Source: Bretschneidera sinensis
Taxonomy: Eukaryota > Streptophyta > Magnoliopsida > Brassicales > Akaniaceae
Assembly (NCBI GenBank): GCA_023935145.1
Contig: CM043705.1
Location: 87,082,084-87,146,083 of the forward strand
Direction: 5' to 3'
Length of the DNA stretch: 64,000 nucleotides
Under the pieces are notes generated by a model, which did not search any database, was not told where the DNA came from, and saw only the letters and a program-made list of their open reading frames with translations. Below, piece after piece: positions 1-13,700 of this stretch. The stretch's first letter is position 1; every line of letters begins with the position of its first letter. Made by a program: the position numbers and the translations under genes.

Positions 1-2803
1 GTTGAGCACCTCTTGGCCTGTGACAGAACAAATAATTACCTCAAAGCTCTTGATGACTTGTTGCAGGGAAAAATGCTAACAAATCAAAAAAAAATTAGTG
101 ACATATCAAGCAACAATCCAATATTGGTAAGCTTTAAAATTTCAACCAAAAATCACGGTCACCCATTCTCAGTTGTAGATCAATCATATTTACATTGGCC
201 AGCTCGTCATGTCCATCGTTCTAATATTTTGGTGAGCTCTCATCAAATTAATGGCAAAACTTTCAACTAATCTTTTCTACTCTCAACAGAGCAATGTTTC
301 TACTGGGAAGAGTCACAGAAGCACACTATAAACAATGGTGCAGCTAATCTTGGTAATTTTCTCCATATTATTCTTTGATTTAATATTTTGGTGGATAACT
401 TATATCAAAACAACAGAAACTTTTCGACTAGTCTCATCTACTCACACGACATGATCTCTCACCTAGGAAAAGAGACACATGCATACCCATTGACAAAACT
501 TCCATCAAAATAAAACTATACGTTTTCGGCTAGTCTTGTCCACTTCCAAAAAATGCATGTTTCTATTTGGAAGATTCATCACCATCAACAGTTGCAACCG
601 ACCCATTACGATCATTTTCAATAAATTATTTCACAAGAATACAAATGGAGCCCTGTCAAATGAGGGAAGCCTAAAAAAGTAGCTTCATTTAATCCAGATT
701 GCCAGCAAGATTATCCAAATTCAAGAATGAAACCAGAAGGTACAAAGCATATCATGTGGTAAAGAATGTAACCAGACAGAGGAAGAGCGACAGTTTTGGT
801 AAACCATGTGCTTCACTGTTTCTTTGTGTCCTAAGTCTTTGTCTCAGAATAATTGCATTTGGAGGGTTTGTCCTTTGGTGAACAAACAGTTGGTTGGTTG
901 TCCTGTGTAACTAATGTCCTCATTGATATCTCCTCAGTAACCCTTTCAATGTACCAAAATTCTCCTGAAATTAGAGCATCAAAACAAAATTAAATAATAT
1001 TAGGGAAGAAAAAATGGTGAACGAACTGTTAATAACACTAAAGCAGAAGAATGTAATGGAAAGGGGAGAAAAAGAAGGAAAGAGAAAATAAACACAATTT
1101 CTTGTTCCACGACCCTGATCAACTAGGCATTGTGAGATTTTCACTAATTATCTCAAACTTTGTCCAAACTAGATCAGCAGCTAGGTAAAAGATGTCTAAG
1201 AAGGTTTACTGCTTCGTATTCCTTAGGGGTCCACAGGTCTTAGAAAAACAATATTGGCAGTGGACTGAATGGGAGATGTGTAAATATGGGATACTAGAAG
1301 CAACCCAATAAGAGACAGACCAATTGAAGTTTAATGTTTCTAATCATGCTAGCCCCAAGGACACACATGATACATGTGCAAATAAATATAGTATGTAAGA
1401 TCATTCTTCCACAATAACTTGCTGGGTCAATTTTAGAAAGAGAAACAGAAATGACAGTTAGACCGAATTAAGGGGGGAATGAGAGAATTTGGGTAAATTA
1501 TATTATTTTGAAGTTAATGTCTTACCCAAGTTCAGAAAAGATCTACCGAGGATAAGAAAAGACTAAACTTGAAGCAAATTCTTGATGTTAGAACAAGAGA
1601 GTTGTTATAAGTAATAACCGGGCACTAGCTTACCCTATAAGTTGGAATAATGGCTTTGTTGAAAATGATTGAACACTCCATCAAAAAAATTGTGAATCTC
1701 TACCGCACCATTACAGATATATGAGGTCACTTTCTAATTTCCATCAATCATTAATATCATATAGTAATTACTAAGGAGTTGAGAATTTCCAAAACAACCT
1801 CACTTAATTATTTATAAAGAGCAGTAAATACTAAGAATTGATATAACCAACAGAATATTTGTGGCCCCACAAAGAGGAATAAGAAAAAGGGAGGATGGTG
1901 GGAGCCCCAGCTTTCAAGACCAACTGTAGCCATATAAGCTTATAACCAGGGAGAATCTTGATAGCCAGAATAAATATAGCAAACCAAGCATTTACATCTT
2001 TGTCAAAAGTAATTCTTTTCTCATACTGTTCTATCTGATATGAATAATTTACATGCATGAAACTAAAATAAATTGTTACAAAAACAAGTAACCCTGCAAA
2101 AATATTCTTTCCTTCCAAGTGTTTCCAAAATCTAAAATCCATTATTGAACTAGGTCCAAATTTTTTAATGTTTTACCAACTACAGATGCCGCACTTACAG
2201 CTAGTGAAAGAGAATAAATAGAGAAGAAACCATTAGACTTTCTATTTCACAGTAGTCCAAATATTATCTGCTTCCAGATTGGATTAGAGACCTAATGTCA
2301 TAGAAATCCTTTAACTGTTTCTATTTAATCTTTATTGTCAACCATGGTGCCATCTACCACCATTACAACCCCAAAACTGTTTATTTAGGCTGCTAAATAA
2401 AGGATAATACGTGGCATCAATTTTGACTTAAAAGAGTTCGTCCAGACTACAATATCACCATGATAAGTATAATTCACACCAGTGACAGATTTTAATCAAC
2501 ATTACTGGAATTACAAATATCATTTCACATTACACAATTGCTTGAAGCTTATTGATGGATGTTAACAATCAAAATATGATACTTAACTCGAGTGTAGTAA
2601 ATTCATTTTCAGTAGTGATTAAACCAGTTTTGAATATTAATCTAATCCCTCATGTGCTAACAAGCTGAAATAATTCTGATATAGCTCACAAATTGATGAA
2701 CTCATTACTTCACTACATGCATGGATTGATTAAGAGGTGCTTAGTCACTCAAAAGTTTCTTGACTGGTATGTTCTCCCATATAAGAACATCATCTTGCAA
2801 TCA
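1..2803. other. Spacer left of Copia-1, no confident gene
   Basis: No convincing gene is visible. The longest reading frame (minus, 1831-2142, 103 codons) is hydrophobic, matches no family I know, and has no clear splice context. Two weak hints of minus-strand coding exist. One is an acceptor-like tract next to position 20 at the very edge. The other is a short coding-like stretch near 580-635 on the minus strand. Either could be an exon of a gene extending out of the window, but neither is supported. A diverged threefold repeat starts near 256, 416 and 516. Confidence 0.4.
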
Positions 2804-2808
2804 CAATT

Positions 2809-3051
2809 TGTTGAAAAGGGAAGTTTTGGTCATAATATTACCAAATATTATGAGTTTTATTAGCTGTATTTTTATTTCTGTAAATAGCTCTTTAGTCGAC
2901 TCTGTAATTAATTAGGACAGCGAGCCATTTTAGTTAGTTTCCTTATTTTGTACTTGTATTCTCTTATATAAAGAAAATCTGTGTAAACCATTTAATAGCG
3001 AATAATACAGAGAAAAATTATTTCATTTTCTGTCTTTTGTTCAAATTCACA
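2809..3051 (+). repeat. 5' LTR of Copia-1
   Basis: 243 bp, starting TGTTGA and ending CA. It contains a TATA-like stretch (TATATAAAG, near 2965) that is probably the element promoter. It aligns end to end without gaps to 7586-7828. Confidence 0.95.
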
Positions 3052-3065
3052 TGGTATCAGAGCCA
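3052..3065 (+). promoter_or_regulatory. Primer binding site of Copia-1
   Basis: TGGTATCAGAGCC directly abuts the LTR end. This is the usual plant copia match to the 3' end of initiator methionine tRNA, which primes minus-strand DNA synthesis. Confidence 0.9.
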
Positions 3066-3107
3066 CTCTAAAGCCCTACAATTTTTTTTTTCCTGCTCAA
3101 TCCAGCT

Positions 3108-3944
3108 ATGTCTGACATCTCCTCTTAGTCAACTCCACCCCTCACAAATCCTGCAATCCCTCCTACAATTCAAAACCCCAGTACCTATTCTCACTCTGTC
3201 CAAATCACTACAATCCGTCTTAATGGGAACAACTTCTTACGATGGTCCCAATCAGTTCGGATGTACATCATAGGACGGGGAAAAATTGAGTATTTAACAG
3301 GAGAAAAGAAGGAACCAGCCCCGGAGGATCCAGTGTATGCGACCTGGGATGCAGAAAATTCAATGGTAATGACCTGGCTCGTGAATTCGATGGATGAGGA
3401 CATTAGTTCCAATTATATGTGCTATTCTACGGCCAAAGAACTCTGGGACAACGTTAATCAGATGTATTCTGATTTGGGAAATCAATCTCAAATTTATGAA
3501 TTGACTCTGAAACTTGGCGTGATTCGACAAGGCGAAGACTCGGTCATCAAGTATTTCAATTCATTGAAGCGGCTGTGGCAGGACTTGGATTTGTTCAATG
3601 ATTATGAATGGAAATCCACTGAAGATGCTAGTTATTACAAACGAACTGTGGAGGCTCATCGCATTTACAAATTCCTTGTCGGACTAAACGTGGAGTTTGA
3701 TGAAGTTAGGGGAAGGATCATTGGCAGGACTCCACTTCCTCCACTCGGTGAAGTGTTTGCTGAAATTCGAAGAGAAGAAAGCCGCAGACATGTAATGTTG
3801 GGGAAGAAGATCACCAGCGGGGCCATTAAAGGTTCTGCCCTTGTTACCGAATCTACTGCTAATAAGGCAGCCAATTTTCAGCACAAAACTGAAGAGAAGC
3901 CTCGGGTCTGGTGCGATTATTGTAACAAACCACACCATACTTGA
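3108..3944 (+). pseudogene. Copia-1 gag, broken
   Basis: Gag capsid region of a copia polyprotein. The start at 3108 is chosen because it lies just after the primer site and is in frame with the body. A TAG stop cuts it after six codons (3126-3128). The rest (from 3129) reads as a typical plant copia Gag core with the conserved run DSVIKYFNSLKRLWQDLD. It breaks at the zinc knuckle: the first half CDYC is present, but a TGA at 3942 stops translation before the last Cys, and the frame shifts. No function is expected. Confidence 0.85.
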
Positions 3945-4019
3945 TGAGATATTTGCTGGAAAATTCATGGAAAAGCAGCAAATTAGAAAAACAGCAAGCC
4001 TAGTAACAAAAATAAACGT

Positions 4020-7000
4020 GTGATTCCCATTGCCAATGAAGTTGAGTCAAATCCCTTCAGTAAAGAGCAGATGAATCATCTTCTGAAACTACTAAAATCC
4101 AATTCCTCATCTGGTATTCCTAGTGTCTCTCTTGCGCAAACAGGTAGTGCTTTTAATGCCCATTCTTGTTCAAATTTTGCTCCATGGATAATCAATTCTG
4201 GAGCATCTGATCATATGACCAGCCTTTCAAATCTTTTTAGCACTTATTCACCATGTTCTGGCCTTGAAAAAATTAGAATTGCAGATGGAAGTTTTTCACC
4301 TATTGCCAGGAAAGGTTTGATTAAATTATCTAAGAATATAGATCTTAAATTTGTTCTTCATGTTCCTAAACTAGCCTGTAACCTTTTGTCTGTGAATAAA
4401 CAAAAAATCTAATTGTTGTGTTGTTTTCTATGATGCTTATTGTGAATTTCAGAACCGAAACTCAGATAAGAAGATTGGCAGTGCTAAGATGGAAGGTGGG
4501 CTTTACTACTTTAATGATGATTTCTCCGATAATAAAAAGGCTCAGGGCCTTAGCAGTGTTAGTTCTAATTCTGTTTATGAACAAATAATGCTTTGGCATT
4601 TAAGACTAGGACATCCTAGCTTCTCATATCTTCAACATTTGTTTCCCACTTTATTTAACGGTTTGGATTGTTCATCATTTTACTGTGAAAGTTGTTGCTT
4701 ATCAAAGAGTCGTCGTAATACTTATTTACCAAAACCTTATGCTTCTTCAAAACCTTTTTATTTAATATATAGTGATGTTTGGGGACCTTCAAGAATTACT
4801 ACTATCTCTAGAAAAAAATGGTTTGTTATCTTTATAGATGATCATACCCGTTTATGTTGGGTTTTTTTTATGAATGAAAAATCTGAGGTTGAAAAACTTT
4901 TTAAGGATTTTTACACAATGGTTGAAACACAATTTCAAACAAAATTTAGCATTCTTCACACTGATAACGGAACCGAGTATTTTAAAGGACTTTTGGGAAA
5001 TTTTTTAAAAGAAAAATGTATACATCATCAATCAACTTGTGTGGATACTCCCCAACAGAATGAGATTGCTGAAAGAAAAAATAGGCATTTGCTTGAAGTA
5101 GCTCGTGCTATAATGTTTTCAATTTCCAAAATATTTTTTGGGGGAAGTGGTTTTAACAGCATCTTTCTTGATTAACAGAATGCCTACAAAGGTTCTAAAA
5201 TTCAGCACACCATTAGAATATTTCAAAAAATGCTTTCCCTTATCAAGAATGTACTCATATTTGCCTCTAAAAGTGTTTGGCTGCACTGTGTTTGTTCATA
5301 TACCTAATAATACTCTGTCAAAACTTGATCCTTGAGCTGAAAAATGTGTTTTCATTGGGTATGCAGCCAATAAAAAGGGATATAAATGCTATAATCCACA
5401 AACAAGAAAAATTTATGTGACTATGGATGTCTCGTTCTTTGAAAATAAACCCTACTTTCATAAAAATTGTCTTCAAGAGGAGAATGAGGTGAATGACGAA
5501 AATTTTTGGGATTTATTCCCTACTCCTTTACCAAATGTGATTTTGACTACTACACCACATTCCTCTCTTCCCACTGCCATTCTAGAAACTCAAAATCAAG
5601 AACAATCTGAACCTGAGGAACAAAGTGATAAAATCAATGAAAACAATGAAGGGAGTCCTAGTCATATAGTGCCAAGCATTACTGTATCTAAACCAGGGGG
5701 AGAATCACTACAACAAAATCCTGAGCTTATGGTTTATACTCGGAAAATGATTAATAAAAGGAGTTAAAGTCAGCCTATTCCTCATGGAAATGATCAATCT
5801 CAACCTTCGGGAACCGGACCTCCAAATATCACAAGTAAGTCTTTCCCTAACTCATCTTCAGTTCCTGTTACCACTCCTAGCAAAGAACTATCATATCTTG
5901 ATTTTCCAATAGCCATTAGGAAAGGAATCTAAACTTGCAAAAAAAATCCTAAATATCCCATTACCGAATATCTTTCCTATGCAAAACTTTCTCATACCCA
6001 CAGGGCAATTACTTCCAAAATCTCACACTTGTTTGTTCCGAAAAACATTCAGGAAGCTCTAGATGATCCGAATTTGAAATTAGCAGTGATAGAAGAGATG
6101 AATGCTCTTAGACGAAGTGGTACTTGGGAGATAGTTAATTTACCTAAGGAGAAGAAAACAGTTGGCTGCAAGTGGGTCTTTACAGTGAAGTGTAAAGCTG
6201 ATGGTAGCATAGAGAGATACAAGGCTATACTAGTTGCAAAAGGGTTCAGTCAGACATATGGGATCGATTATCAGGAAACTTTTGCCCCTGTAGCTAAGAT
6301 AAACTCTATTAGAATCTTGTTATCTTTGGCTGTGAATTTCAACTGGCCCTTACACCAGTTAGATGTTAAAAATGCTTTTTTAAATGGAGATCTTCAGAAA
6401 GAGGTCTTTATGAGCCTACCACCCGGGTTTGAGGGAGAGTTAGGACCAAACAAAGTTTGTAAACTAAAAAAGTCGTTATATGGTCTCAAACAATCCCCTA
6501 GAGCCTGGTTTGAGAGATTTGGGAAAGCTGTAAAGAGTTGTGGCTACTGTCAAAGCCAAGCTGACCATACTATGTTTTACAAACACAGTAAAAAGGCAAA
6601 ATTACAATCTTAATTGTTTATGTGGATGATATAGTCTTGACAGGTGATGACAATGAAGAATTGGAGAGATTAAAAAAGAGACTTGCAGTTGACTTCGAGA
6701 TCAAGGATTTGGGTGCTTTAAAATACTTTCTTGGGATGGAGTTTGCTAGATCCAAAGAAGGTATATTTGTGAATCAACGTAAATATGTTCCCGATCTACT
6801 TGAAGAAACAGTTCTACTAGGATGTAGACCAGCCGAGACACCGATTGAACCCAACCTTAAGCTACGGTCTTCTAAAACTGAAGAGGGAGTTGTGAAGAGA
6901 AAATAGTATCAAAGGCTTGTTAGGAGACTAATCTACTTGTCACATACACGTCTAGATATCGCATTCGCAGTTAGTATGGTTAGCCCGTTCATGCATTTAC

Positions 7001-7578
7001 CAGGACAACAACACTTTGATGCAGTCTATAGAATTCTCAGATACCTGAAGGGAACTCCAGGGAAAGGTTTAATGTTCAAGAACCATGAGCATTTGCAAGT
7101 TGAAGCCTATACTGATGCAGATTGGGCTGGGAGTGCCGTTGATAGACGATCAACTTCTGGCTACTGCACGTTTGTTGGAGGCAACCTTGTTACTTGGCGA
7201 AGTAAAAAGCAGAATGTGGTAGCAAGAAGTAGTGTAGAGGCTGAGTTTAGATCAGTTGCTAATAGGATTTGTGAAGAGTTGTGGATAAATAGACTGTTAG
7301 AAGAACTAAAGATCTCTAGCACGTTACCTATGAAGTTATATTGTGACAATAAAGCTGCTATTTCAATAGCTCATAATCCAGTACTTCATGACAGAATAAA
7401 GCATGTGGAGGTTGAAAAACATTTCATCAAGGAAAAGATCGAAAACGGTGTGATCTGCATGCCATACATTCCTACTACCGAACAAGTTGCAAACGTGTTC
7501 ACAAAGGGACTTCCTACAAGACAGTTCGATAAAATCATTGGCAAGCTGGCTATGGAAGATATCTTTAAACCAGCTTGA
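4020..7578 (+). pseudogene. Copia-1 pol (protease, integrase, RT, RNase H), broken
   Basis: Domains in order are as follows. Protease lies near 4180 with IINSGASDHM; the usual catalytic DSGA reads NSGA, so the catalytic Asp is lost. The GAG-pre-integrase HHCC zinc domain (WHLRLGHP and CESCC) is near 4590-4710. The integrase core (YSDVWGP, HTDNGTEYF) runs about 4770-5150 and then frameshifts. A stop lies at 5333, with a linker in 5417-5767. The reverse transcriptase N part (6029-6613) includes QLDVKNAFLNGDL. A one-step frameshift precedes YVDD at 6619-6630. RNase H (6937-7578) has DADWAG, VEAEF and CDNKAA. Stops and shifts separate most domains. The order integrase before RT is diagnostic of copia. 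Confidence 0.92.
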
Positions 7579-7585
7579 GGGGGAG

Positions 7586-7828
7586 TGTTGACAAGGGAAG
7601 ATTCAGTCATAATATTACCAAATATTATAAGTTTTATTAGCTGTATTCTTATTTCTGTAAATAGCTCTTTAGTCAACTTTGTAATTAATTAGGACAACTA
7701 GCCATTTTAGTTAGTTTCCTTATTTTGTACTTGTATTCTCTTATATAAAGAAAATCTGTGTAAACCATTTAATAGCAAATAATACAGAGAAAAATTATTC
7801 CATTTTCTGTCTTTCGTTCAAATTCACG
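7586..7828 (+). repeat. 3' LTR of Copia-1
   Basis: 243 bp, preceded by the polypurine tract TTGAGGGGGAG. Its last base has mutated, so it ends CG instead of CA. It is followed directly by the CAATT target duplication. Confidence 0.95.
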
Positions 7829-7833
7829 CAATT

Positions 7834-10690
7834 GCAAGGGTTGACCTTCTAAAAAGAAACACTTGACTAATTACTAGTAATAATGATCAACCTCTACAGC
7901 TAAGACTGCAACCACTCATTTTCTATCAAAAAAGACTACAACCCCTCACCCAGCAGACATGAAGTCCTTGGTTGGACCAAACAACATGAATATCATGGTT
8001 CTTAACAATGACAAGATACTTGGATGCCAACTTTACTAAAAAGAAGATAAAAAGTTGAATAGGTATATGTTCTCTTCCTATGGTAATCTAGTGATTACTC
8101 TCACTGAACTTTCATTGTTACAATACATGGCAAATCCTGAAAAAGGAGTACAATGTTCCATATATTGGGCAGCAAGTCACCGAGAACTCTTATCCACATC
8201 TCAATATAATTAAATGCTTCATGTCTCTAGAGATTGCTTCAATATAATCAAGAGCACTTCTAATGGATAATATCAAGCGAACACCAAAAGCAGAGTCATC
8301 TATTACAGAAAAATGCTACAACCAGAGAGTACATTAATCTATTATCAACTGATCTACAAAAAAAGAATTATGAATGAGTTGTTCTTGGGACTTGAGAATC
8401 TACAAATGGTTGAACTTGCTTCTAAAAGCTATAGTGATGGATGCTACTTTAACCCAGTAACAAGTTTAAAATTTCACAACCACGACTTGGCTTTATCAGA
8501 AAGGACCGGCTAAAAGTTTCTCTCTAAATAACTTGAGTATCTTCTACCTTGTATTGTTTTCCCTCTACAATAACATCACCAATTACTAAGGTGCTGAACA
8601 TAACCAAATTGTTAGATTAAAGTGGAGAACTGCTCTATGCTTTGATAGGCAGTCCACTTTTCTCTTAGATTTGATTCATGGTGTCAACTAGGGTCCATCT
8701 CTACCTTCCAATACTGAATATTATTCATCAATGATCAGCCTTAATGAGTCACATGAAACATGATTTTAAAATGTTGAATCGCTTGTTAAGTTGCGAAACA
8801 ACCAATCATATAGTTTCCCAATTCATGCAACATGGGAACTTATAATATCATGAAAATGCAGATCCCTCATCCAGCATAAACAATCTCCATAACTGAAATA
8901 GGAAAGTTGTACGTGTCTAAAAAAAGTGTGTAATATTATTGAATTCTAATGGAGTATACGGCTGAGGTATGCCAGAAAATGTTCTAAATGATCACACTAG
9001 TGAATCTGACATCAAGAGTATATGGAAGGTTAAATAATTATGTACAACGGTGGGATCAGTTTTATACTTTTGTTTGGTTGGCCACTAGGCTGTGGATAAT
9101 CTTCTGTAACCTAGTGGCTACGAATGGAGTGCAAACTGAGATTTGTTCTCTAAAAGGCAGAGCTATGATAACATGGCAAGTAAGAAGGGTGTGATTCTGA
9201 AGGGTCAACGAGAATGGTTCTTCCAAGTTTCAAGGCATGTGTATTGCTTGACATGTCAGCAACGAGATTGGTTCCAAGTCACATAGGAGTGTAGGACACA
9301 TGCAGCTAGGTCAATGGCCAAGAGGACAAGATGCACTTTGGGTAAGATAGTGGACTCGCACGTGAAAAGCCAGATGGAGATTCGTAATCTTATGCACATA
9401 GGTGTGCTTATAACTCAGGGTGAAACTTCTATGTACAAATAAAGCCCACTTCCACTCCTGGAGGTTTTATCTCCCCATCACATAAGCTGCTTATTCAACA
9501 CAACTAGACCACTAGTGGTTTGCATGAAACTATCATAAATGATTCAACCATTACACTAAAAACGATATCAAAAACGATATCCTTCTCTATATTTGCCATA
9601 GTTTCAACTAATGGATGATTGCTTGCCATCTTCACCGCACTGAGATTCTACATATTTTCTATAAGTAGATGACATCATATCCCCTAGACATTCACTTCTT
9701 TCCTGATGAACTAACCCTCAAAATTTTATTCTAGACAAGGCCCAAACGAGAACACAAAAATTAAGAAGTGCAAAGAGAAATAAATTAACTGTTGGGATAT
9801 GCTGGTGACCGGCCTCATTATTCTAAAGATTCAAAAGCCACAGAAAAATTCATATGCCTGAATAATAGCATAGCATATTATAATTTCTTATCATCTTCAT
9901 CAAAAAATTCCTGGTCCTTCTTAAGGTTGGATTAATCCCTAGCATCCCATATTTCATTATTCCAAATGTGGGTAATTCATAGTTACCATGAACTCAATAC
10001 ATCCTGATTCATGATACGTTACCCACCCAATATGTGGTAGGGTGGGGGTCTGTTTAAATGGTTTATTATGTATAAGAACATGTATAAAATTAAGATATTA
10101 AATGTATTTATGCGCACAAGTTAAATAGTTGTGTGCATAATAATAATAATTAAGAAGATAACATGAGTTTTGACAAATAGTAAAGTTAATAAGCATAAAT
10201 TTAAATAAATTATGAATATTCTCTTCTTCCTTTTTTGTGTCGATTTTTTTTTTCAATATTTTAGCTAATAAGTCTTAAAAAAAATTTGAATCATCAACTT
10301 TAGGGATCCAGGGTGAGAATGTAACACAATTTGGAAAGTAAGATCCAGATCTTATAAGGAGGTATAGGGATCCTGGCAACTATGGGTAATTCCCATTTCT
10401 CAAACATAAATTCAACTCCTCCTCACATGCATAGCCTTCTAAAGAGTACAAAACCAATCCTCCCTAGGAATGCACTATAAACTCGACTCGAGTTTCACCG
10501 AAAAGAGAGAGAAATCCAATAAAATTGCAAGAAGGTGAGAAAAAACAATGATTGAAGACAAGAAGAGAACCAGTTAACCGAGATGATTTACTCATGTACA
10601 ACAAAAACCAGTAGCTAGAGTACAATGGATTTGACTGAATGAATAAATGAATGTACAACAAGGACAAGGATAACAATCTCCCTTAGTTGA
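7834..10690. other. AT-rich spacer with two small stem-loops
   Basis: No gene recognised. Two short hairpins stand out. One is 8619-8660, with arms AAAGTGGAGAACTGC and GCAGTCCACTTT. The other is 9081-9118, with perfect 9-bp arms GCCACTAGG and CCTAGTGGC and a 20-nt loop. Otherwise only short unrelated frames are present. Confidence 0.5.
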
Positions 10691-10696
10691 AAGGTC

Positions 10697-10702
10697 TTTA
10701 TT
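10697..10702 (-). terminator. Candidate polyadenylation signal AATAAA
   Basis: On the minus strand AATAAA lies about 70 nt after the proposed stop codon at 10770. This supports the placement of the last exon of the gene spanning 10770-21426. Confidence 0.4.
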
Positions 10703-10769
10703 GAGCTTACTTGTCACACAAATTCAAATGATATAAACATAGTCGTGTATTACAGCCTCAACGTTTCTC

Positions 10770-13700
10770 CTACCACATAAATGACTTCAATTTCTTTGCA
10801 CCAGCTTGGTCTTTCTTTATGATAACTCCATCCCGTAGGGTGGTCAGTGGTGTGTGAGTAAATTGTAGAATGGAGAAAGAAATAGCCAATAATCAGGAAT
10901 TATGCTATCAAAATGCAATAGGAGACCAATGGGTCTCATTTTCAATGGGCATCCAAACACTAGCAAGAGAAAGTTTATCTCAGTACAACAAAAATTGATA
11001 AATGCAAGCATCCCAAGTAGACAAACACAATTACACAATTTCTAAAACCCCATTGCTGCTTAAATATGCAATTATGCATGCACTATCTTCAATACATTAA
11101 AATAAAATAAAAAAGGCAACTGAATTGCACCATTATGGAACTTAAAACTTGTTAATGGAAGCAGAATTTGCAGCCAAAAAATTCTCATAGCAAACAATCA
11201 AAAATCAAAGTGCACACCAAATCGTCTAATAATCCATCTATAAAATAGTACTCCGTATAAAGGCAGATTGCACAAATCAAGGCCAAGTCAACACATAAGA
11301 TATCTAGCCTACAGTCATGCTGTATCATGCTGCCATTTGTAACCGATGTACATTTATAGCTTTAATAGTTGTATGTTTCTTAAAATAGACTTGTAGTGTT
11401 GTGTATATAACTTTGATTATACATCAATGAAAAGTGTGCGAAAATCTTCATTGAAACTTTGCAATGTTAATCTATTATATGGTATCAGGAGAGCTAGTCT
11501 CTAACGAGCAAATGATCCCTATCTTCACAATGTCTTCTTCCATAGATAAACCCCCAACCCTCAATCTCAATACTCAACCCTTCTCATCTACTGTCACACC
11601 CCTTATCGCTCTCAATATCACTGCACAAATCAATGATAAATTAACACCCTCCACTTTTTCTCAATGGCGTGCACAATTCGAAGCCCTCCTCATAGGCTAC
11701 GATTTACTCAACTATGTCAACAGTGTCTCCCTATGTCCCTTCCCTGTTGGTACCTCCACTGCCACCTTAAACAAAAACCATTTAATAGATTAACACTGCA
11801 AAGTTTCAATGAAGATTTTCCCACACTTTTCATTGATGTATAATTATATACATAACACTACAAGTCTATTTTAAGAAACATACAACTGTTAAAGCTATAA
11901 ATGTACATCGGTTACAAGTGACAGCATGATTGTAGGCTAAATATCTTATATGCTGACTTGGCCTTGATTTGTGCAATCTGCCTTTATACGCCCCCGCAAG
12001 ATTGAGCTTCCATCGGCAAGACCAATCTTGTGATGGAAAATTTCTGTGCGTTGCCTTGACAAGGGCTTGGTTAATAAATCAGCAAGTTGATCTTGAGTGT
12101 GAACATGTCTAACATGGAGAGTTCCACGTTGAACTAGGACTCACACAAAATGAAGATCAATTTAAATATGTTATTCAAGAATGTTGAACAGGGTTAAAAC
12201 TGATATGAGTGGCTCCAAGATTATCACACAAGAGTAGAGGTGGTGCTTTGAGTGGAAAACCAAGCTCATTAAAAAGGGCAAGAAGCCACATGGTCTCGGA
12301 TGCTGCATTTGCAAAGGCTCGGTATTCAGCTTCGATAGAGGATCATGCAACTGCGCGTTGTTTCTTGGAACTCCAGGAGATAGGATTGGATCCTAGAAAG
12401 CTAATGTAAGCCAAGGTGGACGTACAATCATCCATATTTCCAACCCATTTTGCATCAGAATAAGTGGTTAGACTAGGAGCTCCAGCTTTAGAAAGCTGTA
12501 TACCATGGAAAATGGTTTGCTTTAAATAAGGAAGGAGCCTTTTTGATGCTGTCCAGTGAGTGCTGGTTGGCTTGTGCATAAATTGGGACAGCTTGTTAAC
12601 AACAAATGAAATATCTGGGCATGTCAAGGAAAGATACAGAAGACTTCCAATAATATGACGAAATCCTGAACTGTCCACAGGAGTTGTGCCATCAACCAGT
12701 TGAAGAGAGATGTTGGTGGAAAGAGGAGTGGAGACATCCTTTGCACCAATCATATTGGTGTTGGTCAATAAATCACGAACATATTTATGTTGGGATAAAA
12801 AGAGACCTGTCTTAGTAGGTATAACTTCCACTCCTAGGAAAAAATAAAGAAGGCCCATGTCTTTGAGAGAAAACTTGTCACCCAGTTGCTTAATAGTGGA
12901 GGCTACAAAATTAGAATTATTTCATGCAATCACAAAATCATCAACATAGACCAAGAAATAACAAGTGATAGAGCCTCGTCTGTAGATAAACAAGGATGAG
13001 TCAGCTTTCGAGTTGTGAAAACCAATCTCAAGAAGAGCATTTTTCGGAGCAATATACCAAGCCCGAGGAGCTTGTTTAAGCCCATAGATGGCTTTTCTTA
13101 ATCTGCACACATGATCAGGCTTGGATAGATCTTTAAAACCAGGGGGTTGCATCATATAAACAGTTTCAGCTAAATCCCCATATAGAAAAGCATTGTTAAC
13201 ATCCATTTGCCTCAACTCCCACCAATTCATAACAACAATTGTCAAAATAGATCGAATGGTGACAGGTTTAACTACTGGGCTAAAGGTTTCTTTGTAGTTA
13301 AGCCCGGGGCGTTGATTATACCTCTTTGCGACAAGACAGGCTTTGAATCTATCCACAGAGCCATCGGATTTTCGCTTCACTCTGAATACCCACTAGTGTA
13401 CAATTTGGAGGAGGTGGAACCAGATCCCAAGTTCCACATTTCATGAGGGCAGTGAGCTCATTTGATATAGCATCACACCACTGAGGTTGAGACACGGCTT
13501 GACTCACACAGGTTGGTTCAATGGTCTGTGGGAGGGGATGTTTTGTCACTGTATGAGGTTGTTTGGGTTTAAAGATTTGATTCATGGACCTTGTTGTCAT
13601 TTGGTGAAACCGTTGAGGTTGAACAGGCTGATTTGGGAAATTTGGGGTATTTTGAAGTTGTGAGGTTTCGGTCTAACCTAGGGTATTGGAGGTAGGGGAG

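Larger units (their letters stand above)
2809..7828 (+). mobile_element. Ty1/copia LTR retrotransposon (Copia-1), decayed
   Basis: A complete but dead Ty1/copia element of about 5.0 kb. Two 243-bp LTRs (2809-3051 and 7586-7828) flank an internal region with gag, protease, integrase, reverse transcriptase and RNase H in copia order. A 5-bp target duplication CAATT lies at 2804-2808 and 7829-7833. The initiator-Met tRNA primer site directly follows the 5' LTR, and a purine tract (7575-7585) directly precedes the 3' LTR. By eye the two LTRs differ at about 14 of 243 positions, mostly transitions, so the insertion is not recent. The coding region has at least six stops or frameshifts, so it cannot act on its own. 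Confidence 0.95.

Noticed and set aside
1831..2142. 103-codon minus-strand frame, hydrophobic
   Set aside because: No family resemblance, no splice or promoter context, and high AT content can produce such frames by chance.
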